The notes beneath the pieces were generated by a model that searched no databases, had not been told where the DNA came from, and was given only the letters and a program-made list of their open reading frames with translations. This document shows, piece after piece, positions 1 through 11,338 of a stretch of DNA of 64,000 nt (the stretch's first letter is position 1; the number at the start of each line of letters is the position of its first letter). Location: NCBI RefSeq assembly GCF_963259705.1, contig NC_081842.1:185508349-185572348 (forward strand), in the 5' to 3' direction. Position numbers and translations under genes: made by a program. This stretch comes from Myotis daubentonii (taxonomy: Eukaryota > Chordata > Mammalia > Chiroptera > Vespertilionidae).

Positions 1-2
1 TT

Positions 3-3000
3 TCAATAATAACTTTAAACGTAAACGGACTAAATGCTCCAACCAAAAGACATCGAGTGGCTGAATGGATAAAAAAACATGACCCATACATCTGCTGTCT
101 ACAAGAAACCCACCTCATTAGAAGGGACTCACACAGACTGAAAGTGAAAGGATGGAAAAATATCTTTCAGGCAAATGGAAAGGAAAAGAAAGCTGGGGTA
201 GCAATACTTATATCGGACAAAATAGACCTCAAAGTGAAGGCCTTAACAAGAGATAAGGAAGGCCACTTCATAATACTAAAGGGATCAATACAACAAGAAG
301 ATATAACCCTGGTAAACATATATGCACCCAATGTAGGAGCACCCAAATTCATAAAAAAACTCCTGGAAAATATCAAAGGAGAGATCGACAACAATACAAT
401 CATAGTAGGGGACTTTAATACACCATTGACAGCACTGGATAAGTCCTATAGACAAACAACCAGCAAAGATATAGCAATCCTAAATGACTCACTAGATCAG
501 ATGGACTTAATAGACATCTTCAGAACACTTCACCCCAAAGCCAGAGAATATACGTTCTTCTCAGGTGCTCATGGGACATATTCAAAAATAGACCACATAC
601 TGGGTCACAAGCAAAGTATCCCCAAATTCAAGAAGATTGAAATCATAAAAAGCGTCTTCGCAGACCACGATGGCATAATATTAGAAATAAACTACAATAA
701 AAACAACCCAAAATACTCAAACACCTGGAAGCTGAATAGCATGCTATTAAATATTGATTGGGTTACCAATGAGATCAAAGAAGAAATTAAAAACATCCTG
801 GAAACTAATGACAATGAAAACACAACAATCCAAAACCTATGGGACACATTGAAAGCAGTCCTGAGAGGGAAGTTTATAGCTCTACAGGCCTATCTCAAAA
901 AACAAGAAAAAATGGTAGTAAATCATCTAACTCTACAACTCAAAGAATTAGAAAGAGAGCAACAAGAAAACCCCAGAGTGAGCAGAAGGAAGGAGATAAT
1001 AAAGATTAGAGCAGAAATAAATGACATAGAGACCAAAAAAACAATACAGAAAATCAATGAAACCAAGAGCTGGTTCTTTGAAAGGATAAACAAGATTGAT
1101 AAACCTCTAGCCAGACTCACCAAGAAGCAGAGAGAGAGGACCCAAATAAATAAAATCAGAAACGATAGAGGCGAAATAACAACAGACCCCACAGAAATAC
1201 AAATGATTGTTAAAAAATACTATGGACAGCTTTACTCCAACAAACTAGACAACCTGGAGGAAATGGACAAATTCCTAGAAAAATACAACATTCCAAAACT
1301 CAATCAGGAAGAATCTAAAAATCTCAACAGGCCAATAACTATGGAAGAAATTGAAGCAGTCATCAAAAAGCTTCCATCAAACAAAAGCCCAGGACCAGAT
1401 GGCTTCACAGGGGAGTTTTACCAAACATTCAAGGAAGAACTAAAACCTATCCTCCTCAGACTACTACAAAAAATTCAAGAGGAAGGCACACTTCCAAGCT
1501 CATTCTATGAAGCCAGCATCACCCTAATACCAAAACCAGGTAAAGACAACACAATGAAAGAGAATTACAGGCCAATATCCCTCATGAACATAGATGCCAA
1601 AATCCTCAACAAAATCTTAGCAAATCGGATCCAGCAGTACATCAGAAAGATCATACACCATGACCAAGTAGGATTTATCCCAGGGATGCAAGGATGGTAC
1701 AATATCCGCAAATCAATAAACGTGATACATCACATAAACAAATTGAAAGAAAAAAACCACATAGTCATATCAATTGATGCAGAAAAAGCATTTGACAAAA
1801 TTCAACACCCATTTTTGATAAAAACTCTCAGCAAGGTGGGAGTAGAAGGATCATACCTCAACATAATAAAAGCCATATATGACAGGCCCACAGCCAACAT
1901 CATACTCAACGGACAAAAACTAACACCATTTCCCCTAAGAACAGGAACAAGACAGGGATGCCCCCTCTCACCACTCCTGTTCAACATAGTACTGGAAGTG
2001 TTAGCCATTGCAATTCGGCAAGAAGAAGAAATAAAAGGCATCCAAATTGGAAAAGAGGAAGTAAAACTGTCCTTATTTGCAGACGACATGATATTATACA
2101 TACAAAACCCTAGAGATTCCATCAAAAAGCTACTAGACTTAATACATGAATTTGGCAATGTAGCAGGATACAAAATTAACCCCAAGAAATCTGAGGCATT
2201 TCTATACACCAATAGTGAACTTTCAGAAAGAGAGATTATAAAAACAATCCCGTTTACCATTGCACCAAAAAAATTAAGCTACCTAGGAATAAACTTAACT
2301 AAAGAGGTAAAAGACCTCTACTCAGAAAACTACAGGACGTTGAAAAAAGACATAGAGGAAGACATAAACAGATGGAAGAACATACCGTGTTCATGGATTG
2401 GTAGAATCAACATCATTAAAATGTCCATACTACCCAAAGCAATCTATAAATTCAACGCACTTCCCATTAAAATACCAACAGCATACTTCAGAGATCTAGA
2501 ACGAACTTTCCAAAAATTCATCTGGAATAAAAGAAGACCCCGAATAGCTGCAGCAATCCTGAAAAAGAACAAAGTAGGTGGGATCTCAATACCAGATATC
2601 AAGTTGTATTACAAAGCCACTGTTCTCAAAACTGCCTGGTACTGGCACAAGAATAGGCATATAGATCAATGGAATAGAATAGAGAGCCCAGAAATCGGCC
2701 CGAACCAATATGCTCAATTAATATTTGACAAAGGAGGCAAGAACATACAATGGAGCCAAGATAGTCTCTTCAATAAATGGTGTTGGGAAAATTGGACAGA
2801 TATATGCAAGAAAATGAAACTAGACCACCAACTTACACCATATACAAAAATAAACTCAAAATGGATAAAGGACTTAAATGTACGACAGGATACCATAAAA
2901 ATTCTAGAAGAATCCAAAGGCAAGAAAATTTCAGACATATGCCGAAGCAATTTCTTCACTGATACAGCTCCTAGGGCACTTGAAACTAAAGAAAAAATGA

Positions 3001-3803
3001 ACAAATGGGACTACATCAAAATAAAAAGCTTCTGCACAGCAAAAGAAACCATCAACAAAACAACGAGAAAACCCACTGTGTGGGAAAACATATTTGCCAA
3101 TGACATATCTGATAAGGGCCTAATCTCCAAAATTTATAGGGAACTCATACAACTTAACAAAAGGAAGATAAACAATCCAATCAAAAAATGGGCAAAGGAC
3201 CTAAATAGACACCTTTCAAAAGAGGACATTCAGAAAGCCAAGAGACATATGAAAACATGCTCAAAGTCACTAATCATCCGAGAGATGCAAATCAAAACAG
3301 CAATGAGGTACCATCTCACACCTGTCAGACTGGCTATCATCAACAAATCAACAAATGACAAGTGCTGGAGAGGTTGTGGAGAAAAAGGAACACTTGTGCA
3401 CTGCTGGTGGGAATGCAGACTGGTGCAGCCACTATGGAAGACAGTATGGAGTTTCCTTAAAAAACTGAAAATGGAACTCCCATTTGACCCTGTGATCCCA
3501 CTTCTAGGAATATATCCCAAGAAACCAGAAACACCAATCAGAAAGGATATATGCACCCCTATGTTCATAGCAGCACAATTCACCATAGCTAAGATCTGGA
3601 AACAGCCTAAGTGCCCATCAGTAGATGAATGGATTAGAAAACTGTGGTACATCTACACGATGGAATACTATGCTGCTGTAAAAAGGAAGGAACTCTTACC
3701 ATTTGCAACGTCATGGATGGAACTGGAGAGCATTATGCTAAGTGAAATAAGCCAGTCAATAAAGGAAAAATACCACATGATCTCACTCATTCATGGACAA
3801 TAG
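3..3803 (+). CDS. LINE-1 ORF2 protein (endonuclease and reverse transcriptase), 5' end off-window
   Basis: L1 ORF2p nicks target DNA and reverse-transcribes L1 RNA from the nick (target-primed reverse transcription). The frame is open from base 3. By alignment with the known family about eight N-terminal residues are missing, giving about 1,274 residues in all, against 1,275 in human L1. Domains in order: an APE-like endonuclease (ETHL with Glu43; GDFNTPL with Asp145 and Asn147; YSKIDH with Asp205; ADH with His230), then reverse transcriptase with IDAEKAFDK and the FADD box at about residues 700-703 (nt 2076-2087), then a C-terminal Cys/His segment ([10 protein letters not shown] then HCWWEC, nt about 3362-3417). 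The endonuclease residue equivalent to Ser228 is Ala (nt 660-662), which is unusual. A GTG at 57 is not the start; the frame runs on upstream. Stop TAG at 3801-3803. Confidence 0.97.
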   Translation, partial: SIITLNVNGLNAPTKRHRVAEWIKKHDPYICCLQETHLIRRDSHRLKVKGWKNIFQANGKEKKAGVAILISDKIDLKVKALTRDKEGHFIILKGSIQQEDITLVNIYAPNVGAPKFIKKLLENIKGEIDNNTIIVGDFNTPLTALDKSYRQTTSKDIAILNDSLDQMDLIDIFRTLHPKAREYTFFSGAHGTYSKIDHILGHKQSIPKFKKIEIIKSVFADHDGIILEINYNKNNPKYSNTWKLNSMLLNIDWVTNEIKEEIKNILETNDNENTTIQNLWDTLKAVLRGKFIALQAYLKKQEKMVVNHLTLQLKELEREQQENPRVSRRKEIIKIRAEINDIETKKTIQKINETKSWFFERINKIDKPLARLTKKQRERTQINKIRNDRGEITTDPTEIQMIVKKYYGQLYSNKLDNLEEMDKFLEKYNIPKLNQEESKNLNRPITMEEIEAVIKKLPSNKSPGPDGFTGEFYQTFKEELKPILLRLLQKIQEEGTLPSSFYEASITLIPKPGKDNTMKENYRPISLMNIDAKILNKILANRIQQYIRKIIHHDQVGFIPGMQGWYNIRKSINVIHHINKLKEKNHIVISIDAEKAFDKIQHPFLIKTLSKVGVEGSYLNIIKAIYDRPTANIILNGQKLTPFPLRTGTRQGCPLSPLLFNIVLEVLAIAIRQEEEIKGIQIGKEEVKLSLFADDMILYIQNPRDSIKKLLDLIHEFGNVAGYKINPKKSEAFLYTNSELSEREIIKTIPFTIAPKKLSYLGINLTKEVKDLYSENYRTLKKDIEEDINRWKNIPCSWIGRINIIKMSILPKAIYKFNALPIKIPTAYFRDLERTFQKFIWNKRRPRIAAAILKKNKVGGISIPDIKLYYKATVLKTAWYWHKNRHIDQWNRIESPEIGPNQYAQLIFDKGGKNIQWSQDSLFNKWCWENWTDICKKMKLDHQLTPYTKINSKWIKDLNVRQDTIKILEESKGKKISDICRSNFFTDTAPRALETKEKMNKWDYIKIKSFCTAKETINKTTRKPTVWENIFANDISDKGLISKIYRELIQLNKRKINNPIKKWAKDLNRHLSKEDIQKAKRHMKTCSKSLIIREMQIKTAMRYHLTPVRLAIINKSTNDKCWRGCGEKGTLVHCWWECRLVQPLWKTVWSFLKKLKMELPFDPVIPLLGIYPKKPETPIRKDICTPMFIAAQFTIAKIWKQPKCPSVDEWIRKLWYIYTMEYYAAVKRKELLPFATSWMELESIMLSEISQSIKEKYHMISLIHGQ

Positions 3804-4124
3804 AGACCATTATAAACTTTTGAACAATAATAGATACAGAGGCAGAGCTGCCTCAAACAGATTGTCAAACTGCAGTGGGAAGGCCGGGGAGGGTTGGGGG
3901 GCAGGAGGTAGTGGGGTAAGAGATCAACTAAAGGACTTGTATGCATGCATATAAGCATAACCAATGGACATAAGACACTGGGTGATAGGGGAGGCTAGGG
4001 GACTGTCTAGGGCGGGGGGATAAAATGGATACATATGTAATACCCTTTGTAATACTTTAAGCAATAAAAAAAAAAATTAAAAAAAAAAATAAATGTCACT
4101 TCTCAAAGAAAAAAAAAAAAAAAA
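3804..4124 (+). other. LINE-1 3' UTR and double A-tail
   Basis: The UTR carries a G-rich polypurine block at 3877-3901 with at least four G-runs, a usual feature of mammalian L1 3' UTRs. AATAAA at 4063-4068 leads straight into a first A-rich run to about 4089. A 19-nt non-A segment (about 4090-4108) follows, preceded by a second AATAAA (4088-4093), and then a clean 16-A run to 4124. The double tail looks like a short 3' transduction. Confidence 0.8.
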
Positions 4125-4270
4125 TGATGAGAGAGAATCATTAATCAGCTGTCTCCTGCACTTTTCACACGGATTGAGCCTGAAACCCAGACATATGCCC
4201 TGACCAATAACCAAACCATGACCTCCTGGTTCATAGGCTAATGCTCAACCACTAGCCACACCGGCCAGGC
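4125..4270 (-). mobile_element. Ves-type SINE, 5' part, interrupted by the LINE-1
   Basis: Reverse-strand tRNA-derived SINE of the bat Ves type. Its head is at 4270 (reverse complement of ccggccaggc), and the A/B-box region and the mid-section (gagacagctgattaatg on the minus strand) are present. It stops abruptly at 4125 where the L1 A-tail begins, and no poly-T tail is present on the plus strand. The missing 3' part is expected on the far side of the L1. Divergence from younger Ves copies suggests it is older than the L1. Confidence 0.8.
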
Positions 4271-4589
4271 ATATTTAACTTTAAGTGCAAACCATTTCTA
4301 ACTTTTCCTTGCACCTGGTCCATGTCTTTAACAATCTGGTTAAAATGTTTTTCAAGCTCTGGCAACGACACTTCTAAATATCCCTGGCTAATCTCACTTG
4401 AACATGAAGACAATGGTACACACAGGTCAGAAATGGTTATCCCTAGATTATAGATGTAGCATTCAGAGAGGGAGAGATACTTATTAGAGGTCACAGAGCA
4501 GAAGCCTGGCAGAACAAGGATCCAAATCCTCAGATCTTAACATTACTCCACACTCTTAATTTAAAAACTCATGGACCTTAGAGCTCATT

Positions 4590-4910
4590 CCTTATGAGCA
4601 TCTGTAAGAGCCTGCAGGATCTGGCCAGCTCTCCCATGTCTACTGGCACCTCTGTCCCTTTTCTCACTGATCTGCTGCCCCTCTGGCCATTGTTGTTTCC
4701 TAGAACCCATTAAGCTCTTTCCTGCCTCTGGGTCTTTGCATTGAAGTTCTTTGCCTGCTTCTTCTCCTTCAGGTCTTATTTCAAAAGCATTTTCTCAGGG
4801 AAAAGATTGCTATCCTATTGAAGTAGAACACCCCTGTTATTTTCTTCCTTAGCACTTTCCTTCCCAGCCCTTATCACGATCTGTACAGGTAATTACAGTT
4901 ACAATGTAGG
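4590..4910 (+). repeat. L2-type LINE fragment
   Basis: Diverged match to the 3' coding part of the ancient L2 LINE: pyrimidine-rich text with ctggccag, the gggtctttgca block, then cttcaggtctta and gcactttccttc in the expected order. Assigned by eye from family knowledge; end points are approximate. Confidence 0.6.
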
Positions 4911-4934
4911 GATACCCTGTGCCATTGAAATTCC

Positions 4935-5275
4935 ACTCATAACTTTTGACTCCCCCCAAACTTAAATATAGTCCCTCAGTTTTCATGGGGGAATGGTTCC
5001 AGGATCCCTGCAGGTACCAAAATCTAAAGACGCTCAAGTCCCTTATGTAAAATGGCATAGAACAATGTGGACAGCCGCCCCCCTCCCTGCACACCCTCCC
5101 CGCATCCACGGTTTCCAACAGAGAATCAAAAATAGTGTTTTCATTTTCAATCTGTGGTTGGTTGAATCCATGGATATGAAGCCCAGGGCTGACTGTATGT
5201 TTATTGAAAAAAAATCCGCATATTAGTGGACCCATATAGTTTAAACCATGTTGTTTAAGGGTCAACTGCATTTTA
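4935..5275. mobile_element. Nested pair of Tigger/MER2-class DNA transposon remnants
   Basis: The outer parts (about 4938-4963 and 5206-5273) fit a MER2-type non-autonomous Tigger: aacttttgactcccccc at one side and gtttaagggtcaactgc at the other. Between them sits a second element (about 4964-5205) that begins tagtccctcag and ends gggctgactgta, with the typical gtggttggttgaatcc block inside. It is flanked by TA, the Tc1/mariner-class target. Both are internally deleted fossils without coding capacity. Exact subfamily names are not assigned. Confidence 0.6.
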
Positions 5276-5335
5276 TCTATTGAATGAACATAAATTAATT
5301 GAATTATTCATTATTCATTATTCATTATTCATTAT

Positions 5336-6480
5336 TTAACAAGTATTTATTGAGTACCTACTAAGGGCCATCTTTTTTTCAGGAACTGAGGTTATAATTG
5401 TGAACAAAACAGATACACATCTGTGCATGATGGGGAGGCTTCTAGCGGTTCGAGAAACACAACTGGAGTTAAGTGTCACTGCAAGGGTTTGGGCTTGGGA
5501 GACTGGAATGATGCTGCTATTTGCTGAAATGGGAAAGAGAGCAGGTTGGGTAGATGGGAGGGTAAAGGAATAGTTTTTTATATTAAGTTTGAGATACTCT
5601 TTAGACAGTCAGGTGGAGATGTCAGTTCAGCAACAGTATATGTCTCCAAGTTTAGGGCAGAGATTGGGTTGGGACTATATTTGAGAGTCATCTGAGCACT
5701 AATCATATTAAAAGCCACACCAGAGATGAGTGATCATTCTTAGAGAAAAGGTCCACGAACACACCCTCCACATGTAGAGGTCACAGAGTTAAGGAAGATG
5801 CTGAGAATCGATGAGAAAGGTAGGACTAGGAAGCAGAGTCTTCACTTGAGAATGAAGATGGGAAGGAGGCATTGGAAGTCTGAAGAAAGAGAAAGCAAGA
5901 AAAAAGAAAATGTCATCTAGGAAGAGTGAATGAACCAGAGAAATACAGTGTGACTTTCTGGCAGTCTAGGGCCCATGTGAGGCTGGTAGTAATTAATTTA
6001 AAGGGAGTCCGGTTAGCATTAATAGGTATTTTTCTCTCCCCATGTTCAGCTGTGAAGGTTCATGAGCAGAGTTGATGGAGAGCTTTGGTTGAGTCAAAAG
6101 AGTACAACAAAACAAGGGAAGAAAAGGAAGATGAGGATGGATGCAATGGCAGGGTTAGATGAGTGAGCATGGAATTCAAGCTGGATAGAAAGGAAAGTAG
6201 AGATATGGAGGGATTGGGTGAGGAAAGGACAGTAAAAAGTAGCTGAAGGTCCCAGGGAGTTGAGGGTTATTTTGAAGTTGGTACTAAAGGATAGGTGGTG
6301 GTCTTTGACAAAGATGTTTGAAATTGAAATTAAGGCATTGAGGTCTCAAGTATGAGCAGGGAGGAAGCAATGAGGTAGAAGGAGAAGCAGAGGTTGGGGA
6401 ACTGAGAAGCCAGGATATTGGAAGAATCATCTGTGTGCATATTGAAATTATAAAGAATTACGACAGATTAGTGTTGGAGA
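5336..6480 (+). repeat. Ancient mammalian interspersed repeat, long copy, family not assigned
   Basis: Starts with aagtatttattgagtacct, passes through gtgaacaaaacagata, and continues with attaagtttgagatactct and gtggagatgtcag, a block order I know from a common mammal-wide repeat whose library name I cannot give with confidence. Shorter copies of what looks like the same family lie at 8830-9140 and 47925-48345. A short ATTC microsatellite (about 5305-5335) precedes it. Confidence 0.45.
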
Positions 6481-6631
6481 ATCTTAGCGAGGGCTGTGGG
6501 AGTAATTAAGATAAGGTATGCATATGCCTGGCACAGGGTGGGTTCTCAATCAATGAAGTCTGGTTATTTATTTGCTCAACATTTGTTCAAGGCACTGGGC
6601 TTCTCCATCAGTTGCTTTCAAAGCAGAGCTT

Positions 6632-6847
6632 CCCACCCGGACAGCATGGCTCAGTGGTTGAGCATCATCCTATGAACCAGGAGGTCATGGTTCAATACCC
6701 AGACAGGGCACATGCCCAGGTTGCAGGCTTGATCCCCAGTGTGGGGCGTGCAGGAGGCAGCTGATCAATAATTCTCTCTCACCATTGATGTTTCTAGCTC
6801 CTTTCCTTTCCTCTCTGAAATCTATATGTTAAAAACAAAACAAAACA
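6632..6847 (+). mobile_element. Ves-type SINE with 13-bp target-site duplication
   Basis: Complete tRNA-derived SINE: head with tggctcagtgg (A-box region), ggttcaatacc (B-box region), then ggcaggaggcagctgatca-like body and a CT-rich, A-rich end. It is bounded by a perfect 13-bp duplication, CAAAGCAGAGCTT, at 6619-6631 and 6848-6860. Transcribed by Pol III in life and mobilised by LINE-1 machinery; non-coding. Confidence 0.92.
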
Positions 6848-7354
6848 CAAAGCAGAGCTTCGCAGAGGTTGTGGCACTGCATTGAGGGTGGGGATGAGGA
6901 TTGGGGAACACAGTTGTGAGCCTGGCCTCAAGGGAACATCCTGTGTCCCTGTTTCTGAGGCTGCCCCATAGTCTAGGGTCCAGGTCCTTCTGCTGGCTGC
7001 AGACTGGACTCCCACCAGAGCCTCATGCCTTTGGCTCAGCAACAGCAGCAGCAGATGGTGAGAAGTGGGTGGGTTGGGGTATCTGCAACTGATCCCACAG
7101 TTTCCAGATTAATGAGGCCTCATGCCCGCCTTCTTTTCTGCTATGAGCCAGCTGACAGTAGCTTCCTTTGCTGGGGTGGGTTTGTTTGTGGGAAATTTTT
7201 TGGCAGGGAAAGCTCAGCACCTGATTGAAAACTTCCTCTGCCCCTCATACCTCTCCTCCACCATCTCCTAGACTGGTTCTGTATTCTGGGGCCTCATGCT
7301 TGCCCCTGGGGTTCCTCCTGGTGTCGGTCTGATGAAAGCTGAGATCAGGTAATC

Positions 7355-7402
7355 CTGTTCCTGCATTTACAAATGGGGAAACTGAGGCCTAGAGAGTTTC
7401 AT
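7355..7402 (-). repeat. MIR fragment
   Basis: Contains the reverse complement of the MIR core 3' part (aaatggggaaactgaggcc followed by tagagag). Short and old. Confidence 0.5.
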
Positions 7403-8829
7403 CATTCATTCTGTGGCAGGAGGCTCAAGACTCTACACACATTTCATGACCTCCTGGTGTCTAGTTTACATCCCTAAGTAAAGATCTTGGGCTATTCATA
7501 TTTAAGGTTGAGACATATATAAGCAGGTCAAATGGGCAGTGTGGTCATGGGAATAGGGGAGCACTGGGAGCCAGATTACAATGAAGACAATGGGGTCCTG
7601 AGAGAAGACATCACTGTAAGTGAGGAGCGAGTCTGACACACGGACCAGGCTAGCAAACAGTCCCTAAGATAAGGAGCACTAGTTGTGAGCACGGGGTAAA
7701 GCTCTTCTTAGCCCACTCTGACCAGGTTCCCCTGGCAAATCCAAAAAATGATTTCACTAAGTTAGGAGGCCAAACAACTCTGTAGTGGGATGGTTCTTTC
7801 CCCAGCAAAGTGGGATAAGAAATAAGGAAGGTGCAGCCTAAAGATGAGTGAGAGAGAAAGAGCAAGCAAGAGAGATGAGCCCTGGAGATGAGCAAAGATG
7901 TTGAGATCTTCTAGTCAGTGGGGTGGCGGGAATTGAAGTGCCAAGGAGCAGCAGAGGGCAAAGATAGGTCCATGCCTCTGGATGGGTAGCCCAAGAGGAG
8001 CCTTAGATGCATAGCAGCCTGGGCAGGGACACAGCAATGACAATCTGGAGGTGGGTGGGGATGGAACTCCCAGCAGTGGGGACAGCAGGTATTTGGAAGA
8101 GCATTGGACATCCAGGGTGTGTCTGTAGACCAATATGGGACTCATCAACATGGTCACACTGAGGGCTCCATTGCACTATCATTAGGCAAGTGGGACAAAG
8201 TTATAATCAAACTTAGACCGGTGAGGCAAAGTTGTCTAACTTTTTCACATAGTAGCATACAGACAAAAATATTAATTTATTTCCATAGTGTAGAGAAAAA
8301 GGCTGTATGGGGCCATATATGAATGGCTTGCGGGGGAGGGTCTAACATCCCAGGGCCTGGCTGCTCAGAAGGCTGAGGACATAGAATGAGCACATCAATA
8401 AGAATGTGTTCACAGGTTGGGGAGCTCTGTAGGAAGGAGTGCATTTTTCTCAGGTAATAAGAAGCCCAGAGGACACATCCAGGGCTGCTGTAGCAGCTTA
8501 GAGATGCCACCGAGAACCTAGGAGCCTCATGTGTTTTTAATCCACCATCCATGCTTCTTGAGGGCCACCTTCATGGTTGCAACATGGCATCTGTAGCCCC
8601 AGACATCACATCAGCACTCCAAGTGGGAAGAAAAAAAGAGGGTGAGGAGGGCAATGCCAAAGGGAGACCTGTGTCAGCTGAGTTTGCTCTCTTTTAAAGA
8701 GCTTTCCTGGAAGCATCACTGCTGCCTCGCATTGGCCAGAGCTGTGTGATGTGGCCATCTCTAACTATAAGGAAAACTGAAAGGTGTTTTGCAGGTAGAT
8801 GTTTCATTTGTGGTCCTAATAAAATCAGA

Positions 8830-9140
8830 GTTCTGTTAGGGAAGAAGAAGAGGTTTAATATGGATAGGTCTGTGACAAACCTGGTGCCATTTTTAGGGAG
8901 CAGTTATAGTGGTCTTGTGTAGCTCGACCACAAGTTGTGAGGCAGGAAGAGGAGAGAGATGAGGCTAGTTAAGCAGTCATGATTCAGGGCCTTGGAAGTT
9001 ATGCTCGGGTGTCTGGACTATATCACCTGGGTGATGGGATTCCACTGATGGTATTTAGGCAAGGGAGTGATTTGGTCAGAGTAGTGTTTTTGGCAGATTA
9101 TTCTAACTGAGGGGATGGGAGGTGGCTGTAGAAATGAGGA
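8830..9140 (+). repeat. Ancient interspersed repeat, same unassigned family as 5336-6480
   Basis: Carries the family's internal text around gggccttggaagtt, gatgggattccactgatgg and gggagtgatttggtcag. Diverged, no coding capacity, borders approximate. Confidence 0.4.
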
Positions 9141-9155
9141 AGGGATCTCTTATGA

Positions 9156-9189
9156 CAGCAGTTCTCAACCTGTGGGTCACGACCCCTGT
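9156..9189 (-). mobile_element. SPIN-type hAT terminal scrap
   Basis: Thirty-four bases match the terminal inverted repeat and sub-terminal end of the SPIN-like elements found at 34939 and 36974 (cagcagttctcaacctgtgg then gtcacgacccctgt). The rest of the element is absent; the sequence passes into an older MIR-like stretch, so no target duplication can be shown. Confidence 0.5.
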
Positions 9190-9194
9190 AGTAT

Positions 9195-9320
9195 GTAAGA
9201 ATTAGCTATAGGAACAATAATGATGATAGTAATACTAGCAATCATTTACATAGTTCTTACTATCTACCGGGTTGTGTTGTAAGTACTTAACCTATTAATG
9301 CATTTGATCCTCTCAATACC
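9195..9320 (-). repeat. MIR fragment
   Basis: Reverse-strand MIR 3' text: a taataatgatgatag stretch, then acatagttcttactatct, gtaagtacttaacctatt and gatcctctcaatacc. Diverged. Confidence 0.45.
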
Positions 9321-10534
9321 ATATAAAGGAGGGAACCTCCTTAGCACCTGCCTCCATCCCTTTACCAGCCCCAAGAAGACCTGCCTCAACTCTGCCTTGC
9401 CTAGCCACTTGTCAGTGCACTGCACAGGCTGTTCAAGCTGCCTTCCCTGCCCAGAGCCCCTCTTGAGGGCAGCTCCCCCGCCACTCTTTGCCAGCAGGCC
9501 ATGTTGGCAGTATGTGCCTCCAGCCTTGACCTCACCTATTTGAACCAGGTTGGTCTGTGTGAAGGAGAATTAGTGATGCCAGCAGCCTGTAAAGCTGACT
9601 AGCCAGGGCCAACATGGTTTTTCTCTCTGGAATCTGAACTGTTTATTCATGGAGAATTGGGCTCCTTGGTAAAGGGAGCATCATTAAAGGGAGGAGATGG
9701 GATGACTTGAGTCCCTGTAGTGACCGAGCACAGAGGAGTGACCAATGGGGTCTCTGATTTGCTTTGGGACAATCGGATCCCCCGCTGCTGTGAGACTGGA
9801 GTTACTGTTGTGTTTCAAAAGCAGCTCAGGTCTCATGAGGCCGAGTGAGATCTCCAAGAGCTTATTCCCACATGTATCCCCTGACTATTCCTCCCTCCCT
9901 TACTTCAGACATGTTCTTTGCATCCAGAGGAACCCACTCCCTTGTGCTGAGGGCCCCACCCAAGCTCTTTACCTCTGGGAACTCTTTCGGGCTACTGTTT
10001 AATTCCTACTACTCTTCATCCAGTGCTAGGAACTTGACATATTCTTATCTCTGACCCATCCTTCTCTGGTGAGGCATCTCAGAGACATGAAACGATTTAC
10101 CCAAAGCTCATTCCTTTCCCATCACGCCACTCCCTTTCCTTTCTGGGCCCAGATACTCCTCCCACTCCCCATAGGGTTTCGACATTTCCCATAATTCTCC
10201 TCTAGCACAGAAATTACCTGGTGTGGCTAAATAATTGTTACATAAGTTTCGTCTTTATAACAAAACTCTAAATTTCCATTTCTGTTTTTTTCGTTTTGTT
10301 TTGTTTCCTGTCATAACCCACTGCACAGTGCCATGCAGAAAATAGGTGGAAGGAAAAAAAAGGCTGAATGTGTTTATTCATCGTTGGGTTCCTTGCTCAG
10401 TGCCTGGTATATGGCAGATGTTCAGAGAGGGGATTCTTGGGTAGACAAGGTTTAGGCTGGTTCCCCCACCCCTACCCTGCCTGCCTCACAGGTAGGTGGG
10501 TCCAACAAATGGTGGTATCGCATTGAAAGGTCAT

Positions 10535-10715
10535 GGTGTGGTGCAGTAGACAGATGTTGGGTTGGAGCCAGATGATATGGGGATATATTCCAATTCTGCT
10601 ACATGCTGTACAACCTTGGGCAAGATACTCAAGATAGTCTCTGAGCCTGTTTTTGTCAGATGTAAAATGGGGATTATACTATGTGTCTCCCGGATTGCTC
10701 TGAGGACTCGAGGCC
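10535..10715 (+). repeat. MIR SINE
   Basis: Old tRNA-derived MIR: ggtgcagtagacagatgttg, ccaattctgctacatgctgt, ttgggcaagatactcaaga and gatgtaaaatggggattat follow in consensus order. Confidence 0.7.
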
Positions 10716-11159
10716 CACACAGTGAAAGGAGCACAAACCAAGGTGCTCCTGATTCACACAGGCCTCACCTCTTAGGGAGACCCAGAGGACAGTGCCAAGG
10801 GCACCCAGTTGGCTTTGAAATATTCGTGCCTTCCAGTCCTATCCTCAACTCCTTCCCATCTTGCTGGCTTTTGGTGGTTTCATTAGATCTGTCAACAAAC
10901 AATTTCATCTTCAAACACTGATGAACAACAGTGTTTAAAACTATCATTTTTAGTCTTTCTTTGTCAATTTGCCTATAAACAAATGCCATGGATCTGTTTT
11001 TCCAGTAAAGATTTGGGGAGGGGTTAGCCCCAGACACTGTGCATTAATCTAAATTTCCCCTGTTCCTTACATAAGGGGACTCACCTGCACCTTTAATTGT
11101 GGTGAAGGCTGCCTGGTAACTGTTTTGCTCTTAGGATGACAGATTGGCTCCTAGCCAGG

Positions 11160-11338
11160 GTGGTATAACTGGGGGCTTTGGGATCAGACAGGCCGTGTTT
11201 GAATTCTGTTTTCACCACGTACTCACTTGTGCAAGATACCAAATCTCTCCGAGTGTCTTTTTGCTCTACCCCTCGGGGAGCTGGCAGGACCAAATGCAGG
11301 CATAGTGCCTAGCATACCTGAGAGACTTAATAAGCATC
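11160..11338 (+). repeat. MIR SINE
   Basis: Diverged MIR: gggatcagacaggccgtg, tttgaattctg, acttgtgcaagataccaaat, and the 3' end atagtgcctagcatacc with a ttaataagcatc tail. Confidence 0.6.

Larger units (their letters stand above)
1..4124 (+). mobile_element. LINE-1 retrotransposon, 3' part (ORF2, 3' UTR, A-tail)
   Basis: Autonomous non-LTR retrotransposon. The window opens inside the ORF2 start region, so the 5' UTR and ORF1 lie to the left and cannot be judged. Visible are ORF2 to 3803, a 3' UTR of about 260 bp with a G-rich tract (3877-3901), an AATAAA at 4063-4068 and an A-rich tail ending at 4124. ORF2 has no stop or frameshift across its whole length, which marks a young copy by mammalian standards. 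The right flank at 4125 is the interior of a Ves SINE, so the L1 landed in that SINE. The matching target duplication would be off-window. Seen: open frame, tail, junction. Inferred: recent insertion. Confidence 0.97.

Noticed and set aside
7021..7092. Short glutamine-run open frame (QQQQQQ) near 7036
   Set aside because: A small CAG-like repeat in a 67-codon frame without further support.
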